Assembly (NCBI GenBank): GCA_027365565.1
Contig: DAHXMI010000003.1
Span: 1-16,408 of the forward strand
Source of the DNA: JAMCYG01 sp027365565
Lineage (GTDB): Archaea > Micrarchaeota > Micrarchaeia > Micrarchaeales > Micrarchaeaceae
Direction: 5' to 3'
Length of the DNA stretch: 16,408 bases
Part shown: one piece after another, positions 1 to 6,450 of the stretch
Layout of the letters: every line of letters begins with the position of its first letter
How positions within the stretch are numbered: the first letter of the stretch is position 1
Translations under genes and position numbers: made by a program
The notes under the pieces: generated by a model
What the model saw: the letters and a program-made list of their open reading frames with translations, nothing else
Database searches by the model: none
Told to the model about the DNA's origin: nothing

Positions 1-52
1 TCTCCGCGTCATCCCAGTTGACCAGGTTCCACCATGCAGTTATGTAGTCTGG
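1..52 (-). repeat. 52-bp inverted copy of the sod 3' region (left arm)
   Basis: Bases 1-52 are an exact reverse complement of bases 6351-6402 inside the superoxide dismutase gene. Identity stops at base 53 (c here, where the copy would need g). On the left the match reaches base 1, so it may continue outside the window. Position at the extreme edge, and interruption of a conserved gene, point to a chimeric contig end, although a genuine inverted duplication cannot be excluded. Confidence 0.95.
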
Positions 53-218
53 CTACTGTCCTTGTCCTGCCCTTGTCGCTTATGTGGAAGGTGTTCTTCG
101 TCTCCATCACGACCGTGCCTGATATCCCTATCTGGCCCGGATCGCTGCAGTTGACGACCCTTACGCGCAAGCCGTTGAGCTCGTGGAGCACTATGTTCCT
201 ATTATTATAAATCCCCAT
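9..218 (-). CDS. rnp1: RNase P protein component 1 (Rpp29/Pop4), 3' end replaced
   Basis: Archaeal Rpp29 is a protein subunit of RNase P, which removes 5' leaders from precursor tRNAs; it has an Sm-like beta-barrel. The family core is clear: a helix ending LHEL, then GLRVRVV, DPGQIGISGTVV, and ETKNTFHI. Homologues usually run to roughly 90-100 residues. Here genuine sequence ends after about 56 residues at ...RTRTVA. From base 52 down, the frame reads antisense sod DNA, giving a spurious 13-residue tail (RLHNCMVEPGQLG). The gene is therefore a 5' fragment fused to foreign sequence, not a normal short form. A BRE/TATA-like element lies only a few bases upstream of the ATG at 218. That would put transcription start inside the frame and favour the GTG at 191, which has AGGA just upstream. 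The next gene upstream on this strand is the DUF373 gene, 54 bases away. Confidence 0.85.
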   Translation of the reverse strand: MGIYNNRNIVLHELNGLRVRVVNCSDPGQIGISGTVVMETKNTFHISDKGRTRTVARLHNCMVEPGQLG

Positions 219-236
219 AGAATTTAAACCTTTCTG
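219..236 (-). promoter_or_regulatory. BRE/TATA box of rnp1
   Basis: The minus strand reads GAAAGGTTTAAATTC, a purine-rich BRE followed by a TTTAAAT TATA element. The TRAM gene has nearly the same core (AAGGTTTAAATATT). Archaeal transcription starts about 25 bases downstream of the TATA centre, here near 200, inside the longest Rpp29 frame. Confidence 0.6.
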
Positions 237-255
237 TCAGACGTGTATTCAAGAC

Positions 256-272
256 GCGCATGCAGTATGCGC
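256..272 (-). terminator. Stem-loop immediately after the DUF373 stop
   Basis: GCGCAT and ATGCGC form a perfect 6-bp stem around a 5-base loop, directly against the TAG stop (273-275) of the DUF373 gene. No T-run follows, so it is only a candidate 3' end structure or intergenic insulator ahead of the rnp1 promoter. Confidence 0.35.
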
Positions 273-1499
273 CTATACCTGCCTTATCATGACGCGGTCC
301 GTTATGTTCGTCACGCGGTCTATGTCGAACCTGAGCGTCGATCCGTAGTGCGTCTTTACCAATATGCTGTTCCTGTTCAGGTCTATGTCTTCGACGCGTC
401 CTATGTATGCGCCTATCTCGTTTATCACTTTCTTGTTCTTCATCCTGGAGTTCTTTATTGCCCTCTTCTTGAGGAAGTTGCTGAACTCCGATATGCCATA
501 GCCGAACATTATAGAGACCGCGCTCAGCAGCAGGAATTCCCAGAAGTATATCTGCGCCGCGAACCACGCCGACAGTATGTACAGCAGCGCGAGCGATATT
601 ATTCCATAACCTATGTAAGTGCCCTGATTTATCGTCCTGTACCTCTGCCTCTTCTTCCCCAGGTCTATCACCCTGCCTATGAAGTAGAGCATAAGTGAAA
701 TGGGGAACATCATGAGAAAGCCCTCGGCGCCGAACGAGAACAGTACAAGCGGATTGGAGGTCTTTGCCGCAGCGCTGCTGTAGCTGCCGTAGCTTATGAC
801 CAGCGATATTATGAAGAATATTATCGATGCGATGTAGAATATGAAACTTACCCTGTCTATGCTGAATCCGAGGCCCCTGAACGACCTGACGAGCGCTTCC
901 CACATCCCGAATCCGTATAGTATCAGGTATATTCCGACAAGCGCTATCGGGAGATAGATGCCCAGCCCAAAATACAGGCTTACCGAGAACAGAAGCAGCA
1001 GGGCTGCCGGTATGCCGAAGACTATCCTGGCGTAGTGCGGCTCCTTCAGCTTCTCGAGGAGCGTGAAGTATGCCTTCTCGAACTGCGGCGCCTGGTTGAT
1101 GTGGACGAAGTCGACGCTGTTGACCTTCACCCTCGTTTTAAGTATTGGGAGCACGCGGTTGTCGCTCTCACCATCTGTGACGAGCAGGCACGAGTCGGCC
1201 TTGAATTCGTCGAGGACCAGCTCTATCTGCCTCGCTAGCTCGGCGTCGGCGGCATAGCCCTCCTTCTCGGCCCCAGTTATGGTAGCGACGCCGACGGTAT
1301 ACCCGTCCCTCTTGAGCTCGTCGTACCTCTTCACGGCCTCGAACATGGTGTTGCCGTCGGAATCCTTAGGGTCTGCGAGTATCAGCTTAGTGGCCGCCTC
1401 TATGTTCTCCTTCCTGCCGACGACAGGGCCCGTTACCTTCGTCTTCCTGTACAGGTCGTTGTCTATGTCGACAGCAAGCACTAGAATCCTTTCAGCCAT
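273..1499 (-). CDS. DUF373 family membrane protein
   Basis: This 408-residue protein matches the archaeal DUF373 family, whose function is unknown. Residues 1-155 form a soluble alpha/beta domain. It opens with a hydrophobic strand and acidic turn (ILVLAVDIDND), followed by GPVVGRKENIEAA, LADPKDSDGNTMFEA and LLVTDGESDN. These Asp-rich loops are typical of the family. About six hydrophobic helices follow (roughly 158-180, 183-203, 216-238, 251-276, 294-317 and 320-342). After a basic linker (KKRAIKNSRMKNKK) comes a 45-residue beta-rich tail (362-408, with GAYIGRVEDID and LVKTHYGSTLRFD) that resembles a small beta-barrel. The start is ATG at 1499. The AT-rich stretch at 1540-1556 could be its promoter. 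It lies between eS1 and Rpp29, but the 136-base gap upstream argues for independent transcription. Confidence 0.85.
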   Translation of the reverse strand: MAERILVLAVDIDNDLYRKTKVTGPVVGRKENIEAATKLILADPKDSDGNTMFEAVKRYDELKRDGYTVGVATITGAEKEGYAADAELARQIELVLDEFKADSCLLVTDGESDNRVLPILKTRVKVNSVDFVHINQAPQFEKAYFTLLEKLKEPHYARIVFGIPAALLLLFSVSLYFGLGIYLPIALVGIYLILYGFGMWEALVRSFRGLGFSIDRVSFIFYIASIIFFIISLVISYGSYSSAAAKTSNPLVLFSFGAEGFLMMFPISLMLYFIGRVIDLGKKRQRYRTINQGTYIGYGIISLALLYILSAWFAAQIYFWEFLLLSAVSIMFGYGISEFSNFLKKRAIKNSRMKNKKVINEIGAYIGRVEDIDLNRNSILVKTHYGSTLRFDIDRVTNITDRVMIRQV

Positions 1500-1539
1500 C
1501 GGATCGCCATGGTTTCGCGCACGTTATTGACGGCGCTGC

Positions 1540-1635
1540 TATTATAGAATAAAGGATGATACAGAATAAAAATACATAGGATAGGGAGAATGAAATGGAA
1601 GAGGCAGGCCTTTGGGACCGCCTGGCGCACTGCAT
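1540..1635 (-). promoter_or_regulatory. Intergenic: weak eS1 3' hairpin plus candidate DUF373 promoter
   Basis: Just past the eS1 stop a weak inverted repeat (CAGGC/GCCTG, 1605-1609 and 1620-1624, 10-base loop) is followed on the minus strand by pyrimidine-rich and T-rich sequence. That fits transcription ending near 1565-1575. The minus-strand TTTATTCTATAATAG at 1540-1555 is TATA-like and lies about 45-50 bases before the DUF373 ATG. Both assignments are tentative. Confidence 0.35.
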
Positions 1636-2205
1636 TCAGCCCTTTATCTCGAGCTTGTTTACCTCGACGCTTCCTATCTCGGTTATGTGCCTGAGCTTTG
1701 ATGAGACTTCGGCCTGCAGGCTCCCGTTCACGACTGCGCTCACTATGCTGTCCTTCGTGTTTTCACTGCAGTAGCCGGCCGCGAACTCCGACGTCTCTTT
1801 CCTCATTCCGGATATCTTGGAGCGAGCAACTCGCCTCTTCGTGACCACCAGCATCTTCAGCACTATGGCCGCGCCGTCGCTGGACTTCGCAGGTATGACC
1901 GCATTGACGAGGCTCCTGTGCCTTCTTATCAGGGACCTGAGGTAGCTGTAAAGCGTCTCAATCCTGATCACGCTGGTTTGCGCCGCGTTGCCCGAGACCG
2001 CCGTTACCTTCAGCCTAACGTTAGTGTTCATCTTCGACATGTTGTGGGTAAGCGAGTCGAGACCGATCACTATGCTCCTGCCGATGACTGCCTTGTCATC
2101 GTTGCCGGGCATCTCGCCTATTATCGCGCCGTCGAACACCTTCGGTGCGTATACGTTGTACCACTTCTTCAGCTTGAACTTGTCAACTTTCCTTTCCAAT
2201 GCCAT
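1636..2205 (-). CDS. rps3ae: 30S ribosomal protein eS1 (S3Ae)
   Basis: eS1 (S3Ae) is an archaeal/eukaryotic small-subunit protein found near the mRNA exit region of the 30S particle. Family features include the opening KFKLKKWYNVYAPKVFDG, then IGRSIVIGLDSLT, the basic YLRSLIRRHRSLV segment, and the C-terminal EIGSVEVNKLEIKG, which follows the family pattern. At 189 residues it is at the short end of the archaeal range. The ATG at 2205 is preceded on the minus strand by AGGTTGATC, an imperfect GGTGAT-type ribosome binding site. It starts 26 bases after the uS15 stop, so the two ribosomal genes are probably one transcript. Confidence 0.95.
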   Translation of the reverse strand: MALERKVDKFKLKKWYNVYAPKVFDGAIIGEMPGNDDKAVIGRSIVIGLDSLTHNMSKMNTNVRLKVTAVSGNAAQTSVIRIETLYSYLRSLIRRHRSLVNAVIPAKSSDGAAIVLKMLVVTKRRVARSKISGMRKETSEFAAGYCSENTKDSIVSAVVNGSLQAEVSSKLRHITEIGSVEVNKLEIKG

Positions 2206-2231
2206 CAGATCAACCTACTAGAAAATCACTT

Positions 2232-2696
2232 TCACTTGCCCTTTATCAGAAGCGCAGCCTGCTCCGGATCGTACCTCCAACCGGCGGGCAGCTTGCCCTC
2301 CCTTGTGTAGTACTTGGTAAGGCGCCATATCTTCGCTTCGACCCTCTGGAGGCCCAGCGTATTGCCTTTGTCGTGCTTGTTGTGCGAGAGATGGTTCCTG
2401 AGATTTACTGCCTTCTTCATCAGATCCATGAGGTCTGCAGGCATGCTGCCGGCGACACCCTTCTCGGCCAGTACCTTTCCGAGCCTCTTGCCCAGGAGGT
2501 GCTTGATGTACATGACATTCTGCTCATCCTTCAGCTTCTGGCCTATCGCGGTAGGCGACATACCCTGCTTGGCGAGCGTGACGATCTGTTTCTCTACATC
2601 CTCATTGCTGAGCTCCGTGACCCTTGGCGCATCCGCGCCCAGTACCGGCTTCCTTGACTTTGACTTGCCATGCCTCTTTGTATGCATTCTGGCCAT
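2232..2696 (-). CDS. rps15: 30S ribosomal protein uS15
   Basis: The 154-residue product is the long archaeal/eukaryotic form of S15, which binds 16S rRNA early in 30S assembly. The start MARMHTKRHGKSKSRKP is the usual archaeal N-terminus. The added N-terminal domain contains VTLAKQGMSPTAIGQKLKDE. The conserved S15 core follows (LMDLMKKAVNLRNHL, then KGNTLGLQRVEAKIWRL), ending in KLPAGWRYDPEQAALL. It is first in a two-gene ribosomal transcript with eS1. The 67-base gap to the upstream ValRS stop holds an AT-rich TATA-like stretch near 2720-2735, about 30 bases before the ATG, which would allow a leaderless transcript. That promoter is tentative. Confidence 0.97.
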   Translation of the reverse strand: MARMHTKRHGKSKSRKPVLGADAPRVTELSNEDVEKQIVTLAKQGMSPTAIGQKLKDEQNVMYIKHLLGKRLGKVLAEKGVAGSMPADLMDLMKKAVNLRNHLSHNKHDKGNTLGLQRVEAKIWRLTKYYTREGKLPAGWRYDPEQAALLIKGK

Positions 2697-2763
2697 GTAC
2701 GAACCCCGATTTAACGTCTATGATATTGCTATTGTTTGATTGAGACGGCTGCATTGCGGCGCT

Positions 2764-5205
2764 TCACACTTCTATAGATACAGAGTATTCGGCCGCTCTG
2801 TTTACCTTGACCTCAGAAGCCTTGCAGATGCTTTTGAGCTCGCTCTTGCCGATCTCAACGGCTTTATAATATTCTTCAGGAACATTTATATTGATTGATG
2901 CTATCTCCTTGTTAAGCGCGAGCCTCTGTGCCGCCTTCGCCTTCCTCACATCCGCGACTATGTCGTTGAGGAGCGCGCCTGCGCTGCCATAGTCGACCTC
3001 CACTATGTCGCTTGAGAATATCACACCGTTTATCACGAAAGACGGCCCTTCCGGCTTCTCCATGTGCTTCGGGAACTCCCCCCTGAATATGCTATCCTTC
3101 GAGAACCTAGAGTTTATCTCCTCGCAGATGTGCGGCGCTATAGGCGCAAGCATGCGCAGCGTCGTGTCGAGCACCGTCTTCAGCGTGTACGCCGCCGCCT
3201 TCTTGCTCCCGTGCATCGATTCCTCTTCGGAATAGATGCGGTGTTTCACGTCCTCAAGGTAGTAGTCGCAGAACTCATGCCAGTAGAATCTTACGAGAGG
3301 GCCGGCGGCATTGAAAAGGTTCATCGCGTCGTAGCCCTCAGTCACCTGCCTTACCGTCTCGTTGAGCCTGTCGAGTATCCACAGGTCGAATATGTTCATG
3401 TACTTGTGCGGCTCCTCTGCCGCCTTCGTTATTTTCCCGGCGGCCTCTATCGCCTTCGCGACTACGTTCGTAGAGTTATCCAGCTTCCTGAGGAAGCTCT
3501 GCGCGTAGTCCATATCCTCGTAGGAGAACACCTTGTCCTTCTCCAGACTGCCGCTGAGGGCCACCCACAGCCTTATCGCGTCAATCGGGTATTTCACCAT
3601 CAGCTCTTTCGGGGTCACCCCATTGCCTGCGCTCTTGTGCATCTCCCTGCCATCGGTGCCGAGTATCATGCCATGCACGAGCATGTTCTCCCACGGCTTG
3701 TCACCCGTGAGCTCCCTTATCCTATGTATAGTATAGAAGTCCCATGTCCTTATTATGTCCCTGCCGTTTATTCTCATCGCCGACGGCAGCGCCCTCTTCA
3801 TCAGCTTCTTGTCGTCAGGCCAGCCTGCGATTACCAATGGGGTTATGGCCGAATCGACCCACACGTCGCAGGTATCGGTCTCGCCTTTCATCCTGTGCCC
3901 GCACTTGGGGCACTTCTCCTCCTTCAGCTTGTCCCTTGCCGGATCGACAGGCAGGGATGCCTCTTCGGGCCTTGATATGTATTCGCATTCCTCGCAGTAC
4001 CAGAAAGGTATGGGAGTGCCGAACATTCTCTGCCTAGATATGTTCCAGTCCCACTCTATGTAGTTTGCCCAGTCGTACAGCCTCTGGATCTCAGAGTTCG
4101 GTATCCACTTTATGCTTGCGGCCGTCTCCTTTATCCTCTCGGCATGCTCCTTTATCTTTATGAACCACTGCATCGACGAGAGCAGCTCGGCTGGCGTGCC
4201 GCACCTGTCATGCACCTTCACCGTGTGCGTTATGCTTTCCTGCTTCACGAGCGCGCCCTCCCCCTTTATGTCAGCAAGCACCTGCTTGCGGGCTTTGTCC
4301 GACGGCATGCCATCGTACTTGTCCGTATTTTTAAGGCCGCCAAGGCCGTCCATCGCATCGATGAGCGGCAGCTTGTGCTTGTACATCATTATTACGTCGT
4401 TCTTGTCTCCGAACGTGCACACCATCTCTGCTCCAGTGCCGAACTCCTTGTCGACGATGTCATCCGCCAATATTTTTACCTTCTTCTTGTAGACAGGCGT
4501 CACTGCGGTCTTTCCTATGAGCTTCTTGTACCTCTCGTCATCAGGGTTTACCGCTACGGCGACGCATGCGTGAAGCAGTTCAGGCCTAGTGGTCGCGATC
4601 TCCAGCTTTTCTTCAGAACCCTCTATCTCGAACAGTATGTGGTTCAGCTGCGTGCCTGTTTCCTTGTCTTCAGTCTCTTCCCTGGCTATGGATGAATTGC
4701 AGTGCGTGCACCACAGCACTGGATGCTTCGCCCTGTAAAGCATGCCGCTATCATATGCGGCTAGCAGGGAGAGTTGCACCCTCCTCCAGTGCTCCTTTGA
4801 CATCGTGATGTATTCGAGCGACTCGTCGAAAGACGCGCCCAGCAGGCGCATCAGCTCCTTCATCGCGTCCATGTTCTGGGTGGCTACCTCAATGCACTTG
4901 GCGCGGAACTCTTCCCTTGATAGGTTCTTGCCGTATTTCTGTTCAGTAGCGACTTCTACCGGGAAGCCCTGGGCGTCCCAGCCCTGCGGATAGAGTACAT
5001 TGTAGCCCTTCATGCGCTTGTACCTGGCCATCGCGTCGATGTAGCTTACCCAGTAAGCCTGGCCCATGTGAAGATCCCCGTTGGTATTCGGAGGTGGAGT
5101 GTCTATGACGAAAAGCTGCCTCTCGGTATCGTCCTTGTCGAACTTGAACATCTTCTTTTCGAGCCAATAGGCGTTCCACTTCTTGTCCACTTCTATGTCG
5201 TACAA
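2764..5205 (-). CDS. valS: Valyl-tRNA synthetase
   Basis: A class Ia synthetase that charges tRNA-Val, 813 residues. It has the catalytic fold with PPPNTNGDLHMGQAY at 37-51 (HIGH region) and GWDAQGFPVE. The CP1 editing insertion follows, with IATTRPELL and EFGTGAEMV. Two Cys pairs (C404/C407 and C432/C435) look like a zinc site, and WCTHC (165-169) is another Cys pair. EMHKSAGN at 521-528 is the KMSKS region. The anticodon-binding helical domain (about 590-720) and a short C-terminal region come last. Both signatures are off consensus: HMGQ for HIGH and EMHKS for KMSKS. The start is TTG at 5205; an in-frame TGA lies 18 bases upstream, and AGGTGG on the minus strand provides a ribosome binding site. 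The next internal Met (19) would remove conserved N-terminal sequence. The gene is preceded by the TRAM gene terminator, so it probably has its own promoter. Confidence 0.95.
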   Translation of the reverse strand: MYDIEVDKKWNAYWLEKKMFKFDKDDTERQLFVIDTPPPNTNGDLHMGQAYWVSYIDAMARYKRMKGYNVLYPQGWDAQGFPVEVATEQKYGKNLSREEFRAKCIEVATQNMDAMKELMRLLGASFDESLEYITMSKEHWRRVQLSLLAAYDSGMLYRAKHPVLWCTHCNSSIAREETEDKETGTQLNHILFEIEGSEEKLEIATTRPELLHACVAVAVNPDDERYKKLIGKTAVTPVYKKKVKILADDIVDKEFGTGAEMVCTFGDKNDVIMMYKHKLPLIDAMDGLGGLKNTDKYDGMPSDKARKQVLADIKGEGALVKQESITHTVKVHDRCGTPAELLSSMQWFIKIKEHAERIKETAASIKWIPNSEIQRLYDWANYIEWDWNISRQRMFGTPIPFWYCEECEYISRPEEASLPVDPARDKLKEEKCPKCGHRMKGETDTCDVWVDSAITPLVIAGWPDDKKLMKRALPSAMRINGRDIIRTWDFYTIHRIRELTGDKPWENMLVHGMILGTDGREMHKSAGNGVTPKELMVKYPIDAIRLWVALSGSLEKDKVFSYEDMDYAQSFLRKLDNSTNVVAKAIEAAGKITKAAEEPHKYMNIFDLWILDRLNETVRQVTEGYDAMNLFNAAGPLVRFYWHEFCDYYLEDVKHRIYSEEESMHGSKKAAAYTLKTVLDTTLRMLAPIAPHICEEINSRFSKDSIFRGEFPKHMEKPEGPSFVINGVIFSSDIVEVDYGSAGALLNDIVADVRKAKAAQRLALNKEIASININVPEEYYKAVEIGKSELKSICKASEVKVNRAAEYSVSIEV

Positions 5206-5230
5206 TGTGCCACCTTCCCTTCAGCAAGCG

Positions 5231-5247
5231 TCCGCTTTCTCAGCGGA
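5231..5247 (-). other. Small stem-loop in the valS leader
   Basis: TCCGC (5231-5235) and GCGGA (5243-5247) can pair around a 7-base loop, 26 bases before the valS start. It may be a leader structure or chance; five base pairs are weak evidence. Confidence 0.25.
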
Positions 5248-5250
5248 TAC

Positions 5251-5296
5251 AGAATAATGAAAAAGTAAGAATAAATAGGCAGGGGTACGCCCTGCC
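5251..5296 (-). terminator. Hairpin plus T-rich terminator of the TRAM gene
   Basis: On the minus strand, about 14 bases past the TRAM stop, GGCAGGG and CCCTGCC form a perfect 7-bp stem with a 5-base loop (5278-5296). It is followed by TATTTATTCTTACTTTTTC. A GC stem followed by a T-rich tract is a plausible terminator and separates the TRAM gene from valS. Confidence 0.65.
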
Positions 5297-5309
5297 GAAT
5301 TATGCGGCG

Positions 5310-5606
5310 TCAGACTGCTTCGCCAAGCGCAAACCTTGCCCTGACCTCTGTTATCCTGACTTTCAGGTGGTCGCCCTGCTTGGCTCCCTTTACAAAGATC
5401 ACGAAGCCGTCCTTCTTCGCTATGCCATCTCCGCGGGATGCGACGGCCTCAACCTCGACCTCAACCTCATCTCCTACCTTGACAGGCTTTTCCATGAAGT
5501 AGTTTGCCTTCATAGGCATTCTGCCTCTTCCTTCCCTTCTTCCGCCAAAATCGCGGCGCTCTCCTCTTTCTTCGAAGCCGTTATCTTCCAGACTGTTGTC
5601 TTCCAT
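5310..5606 (-). CDS. TRAM-domain RNA-binding protein with RG-rich N-terminus
   Basis: The 98-residue protein has a C-terminal TRAM domain (about 38-98: KPVKVGDEVEVEVEAVASRG, DGIAKKDGFVIFVKGA, then GDHLKVRITEV). This is the small OB-like beta-barrel that archaea also encode as stand-alone RNA-binding proteins, proposed to act as RNA chaperones. Residues 1-32 form an acidic then Arg/Gly-rich tail (RGERRDFGGRREGRGR) resembling RGG-type RNA-binding tails. The ATG at 5606 has AAGGA about 10 bases upstream. The gene has its own BRE/TATA at about 5673-5690 and a terminator downstream, so it looks monocistronic. Its specific RNA targets cannot be read from the sequence. Confidence 0.85.
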   Translation of the reverse strand: MEDNSLEDNGFEERGERRDFGGRREGRGRMPMKANYFMEKPVKVGDEVEVEVEAVASRGDGIAKKDGFVIFVKGAKQGDHLKVRITEVRARFALGEAV

Positions 5607-5617
5607 TCTATCTGTCC

Positions 5618-5629
5618 TTCTACGTAGAA
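5618..5629. promoter_or_regulatory. 12-bp perfect palindrome in the TRAM gene leader
   Basis: TTCTACGTAGAA is a perfect palindrome lying between the TRAM TATA box and the start codon, overlapping the putative ribosome binding region. With no loop it suits a dimeric DNA-binding protein better than an RNA hairpin. It shares the TACGTA core with the palindrome upstream of the HTH regulator. Confidence 0.35.
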
Positions 5630-5670
5630 TCAGCAGTTACGCCTTACTCCGTATTGTAAGTAGATACCTC

Positions 5671-5692
5671 TCGCAAATATTTAAACCTTGCT
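5671..5692 (-). promoter_or_regulatory. BRE/TATA box of the TRAM gene
   Basis: The minus strand reads CAAGGTTTAAATATTTGCG: AAGG (BRE) followed by TTTAAATA (TATA). Transcription would start near 5656, giving a leader of about 50 bases before the ATG at 5606. Confidence 0.6.
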
Positions 5693-5743
5693 CTCGGTGA
5701 GAATTGGCCGTGCCATTGCTGCCATAGGCGTAATGTTTTTTTG

Positions 5744-5762
5744 CAAAGGTTCTAAAAAAGAC
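5744..5762 (+). promoter_or_regulatory. Candidate TATA box of sod
   Basis: CAAAGGTTCTAAAAAAGACC has a BRE-like AAAGG followed by TTCTAAAAAA. It is centred about 23-26 bases before the ATG at 5778, consistent with a leaderless or very short-leader transcript. Confidence 0.45.
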
Positions 5763-5777
5763 CGCTTTACTTTCATT

Positions 5778-6428
5778 ATGGGTGAAAGAATGAACGACGC
5801 AGATGAGACATTGAAGGGGCTACACAAGTATGAGATACCTCCGCTGCCGTACAAGGTGGACGGCCTTGAACCGTACATAAGCAAGGACATAGTGGACGTG
5901 CACTACAACGCGCACCACAAGGGATATGTCAACACGGCCAACAAGCTGATAGACAGGCTTAACAGCATAATAAAGGAGGAGGAGAAGAGCTACGACCTGC
6001 ACGGGGTTATAAGGGGGCTCACGTTCAACATCAGCGGCGATAAGCTGCACACGCTCTACTGGAACAACATGACCGAACAGGGCAAGGGCGGAGGCAAGCC
6101 CGGCGGCAGGCTCGCGGATCTCATAGAGAAGCAGTACGGCAGCTTTGACAGGTTCAAGGCGTTCTTTACAGAGGCCGCAAACTCGAATCCTGGCACAGGC
6201 TGGGCCGTGCTCAACTATGACCAGGAAAACGGCAACCTCCAGATCATGACCGTGGAAAACCACTTCATGAACCACTTGGCTGAGATGCCAGTCGTGCTGA
6301 TTGTCGACGAATTCGAGCACGCGTACTACCTACAGTACAAGAACAAGCGCCCAGACTACATAACTGCATGGTGGAACCTGGTCAACTGGGATGACGCGGA
6401 GAAGAGGCTCGGCAAATACCTCGAATAA
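5778..6428 (+). CDS. sod: Fe/Mn superoxide dismutase
   Basis: Converts superoxide to oxygen and hydrogen peroxide in the cytoplasm. Read from the ATG at 5778 the product is 216 residues. All four metal ligands of the Fe/Mn family are present: H42 (VHYNAHHKGYV), H91 (LHTLYWNNM), D177 and H181 (VDEFEHAYYLQY). The gateway Tyr (Y50) and the C-terminal WWNLVNW segment are also present. The metal, Fe or Mn, cannot be decided from this. The start is uncertain: the ATG at 5778 fits the TATA spacing, while the ATG at 5790 has GGTGA four bases upstream. Frame-open sequence back to 5688 is a promoter region, not protein. The following unknown gene begins 22 bases downstream and may be co-transcribed. 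Part of the 3' end is duplicated in inverted form at the left edge of the window. Confidence 0.95.
   Translation: MGERMNDADETLKGLHKYEIPPLPYKVDGLEPYISKDIVDVHYNAHHKGYVNTANKLIDRLNSIIKEEEKSYDLHGVIRGLTFNISGDKLHTLYWNNMTEQGKGGGKPGGRLADLIEKQYGSFDRFKAFFTEAANSNPGTGWAVLNYDQENGNLQIMTVENHFMNHLAEMPVVLIVDEFEHAYYLQYKNKRPDYITAWWNLVNWDDAEKRLGKYLE
6351..6402 (+). repeat. 52-bp inverted repeat (right arm, inside sod)
   Basis: This is the source copy of the sequence found inverted at 1-52. It codes for the conserved C-terminal segment of superoxide dismutase (around PDYITAWWNLVNWDD), so it is the native copy. The left arm is the displaced one. Confidence 0.95.
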
Positions 6429-6450
6429 GGCCTGGAAGGGGTGATAGCAT

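Noticed and set aside
3064..3975. Long plus-strand open frame over valS
   Set aside because: Antisense shadow of a conserved synthetase gene; Arg/His-rich translation without family features.
5688..5777. N-terminal extension of superoxide dismutase from a TTG
   Set aside because: The stretch holds the promoter and no family sequence; it does not resemble an export signal for this enzyme.
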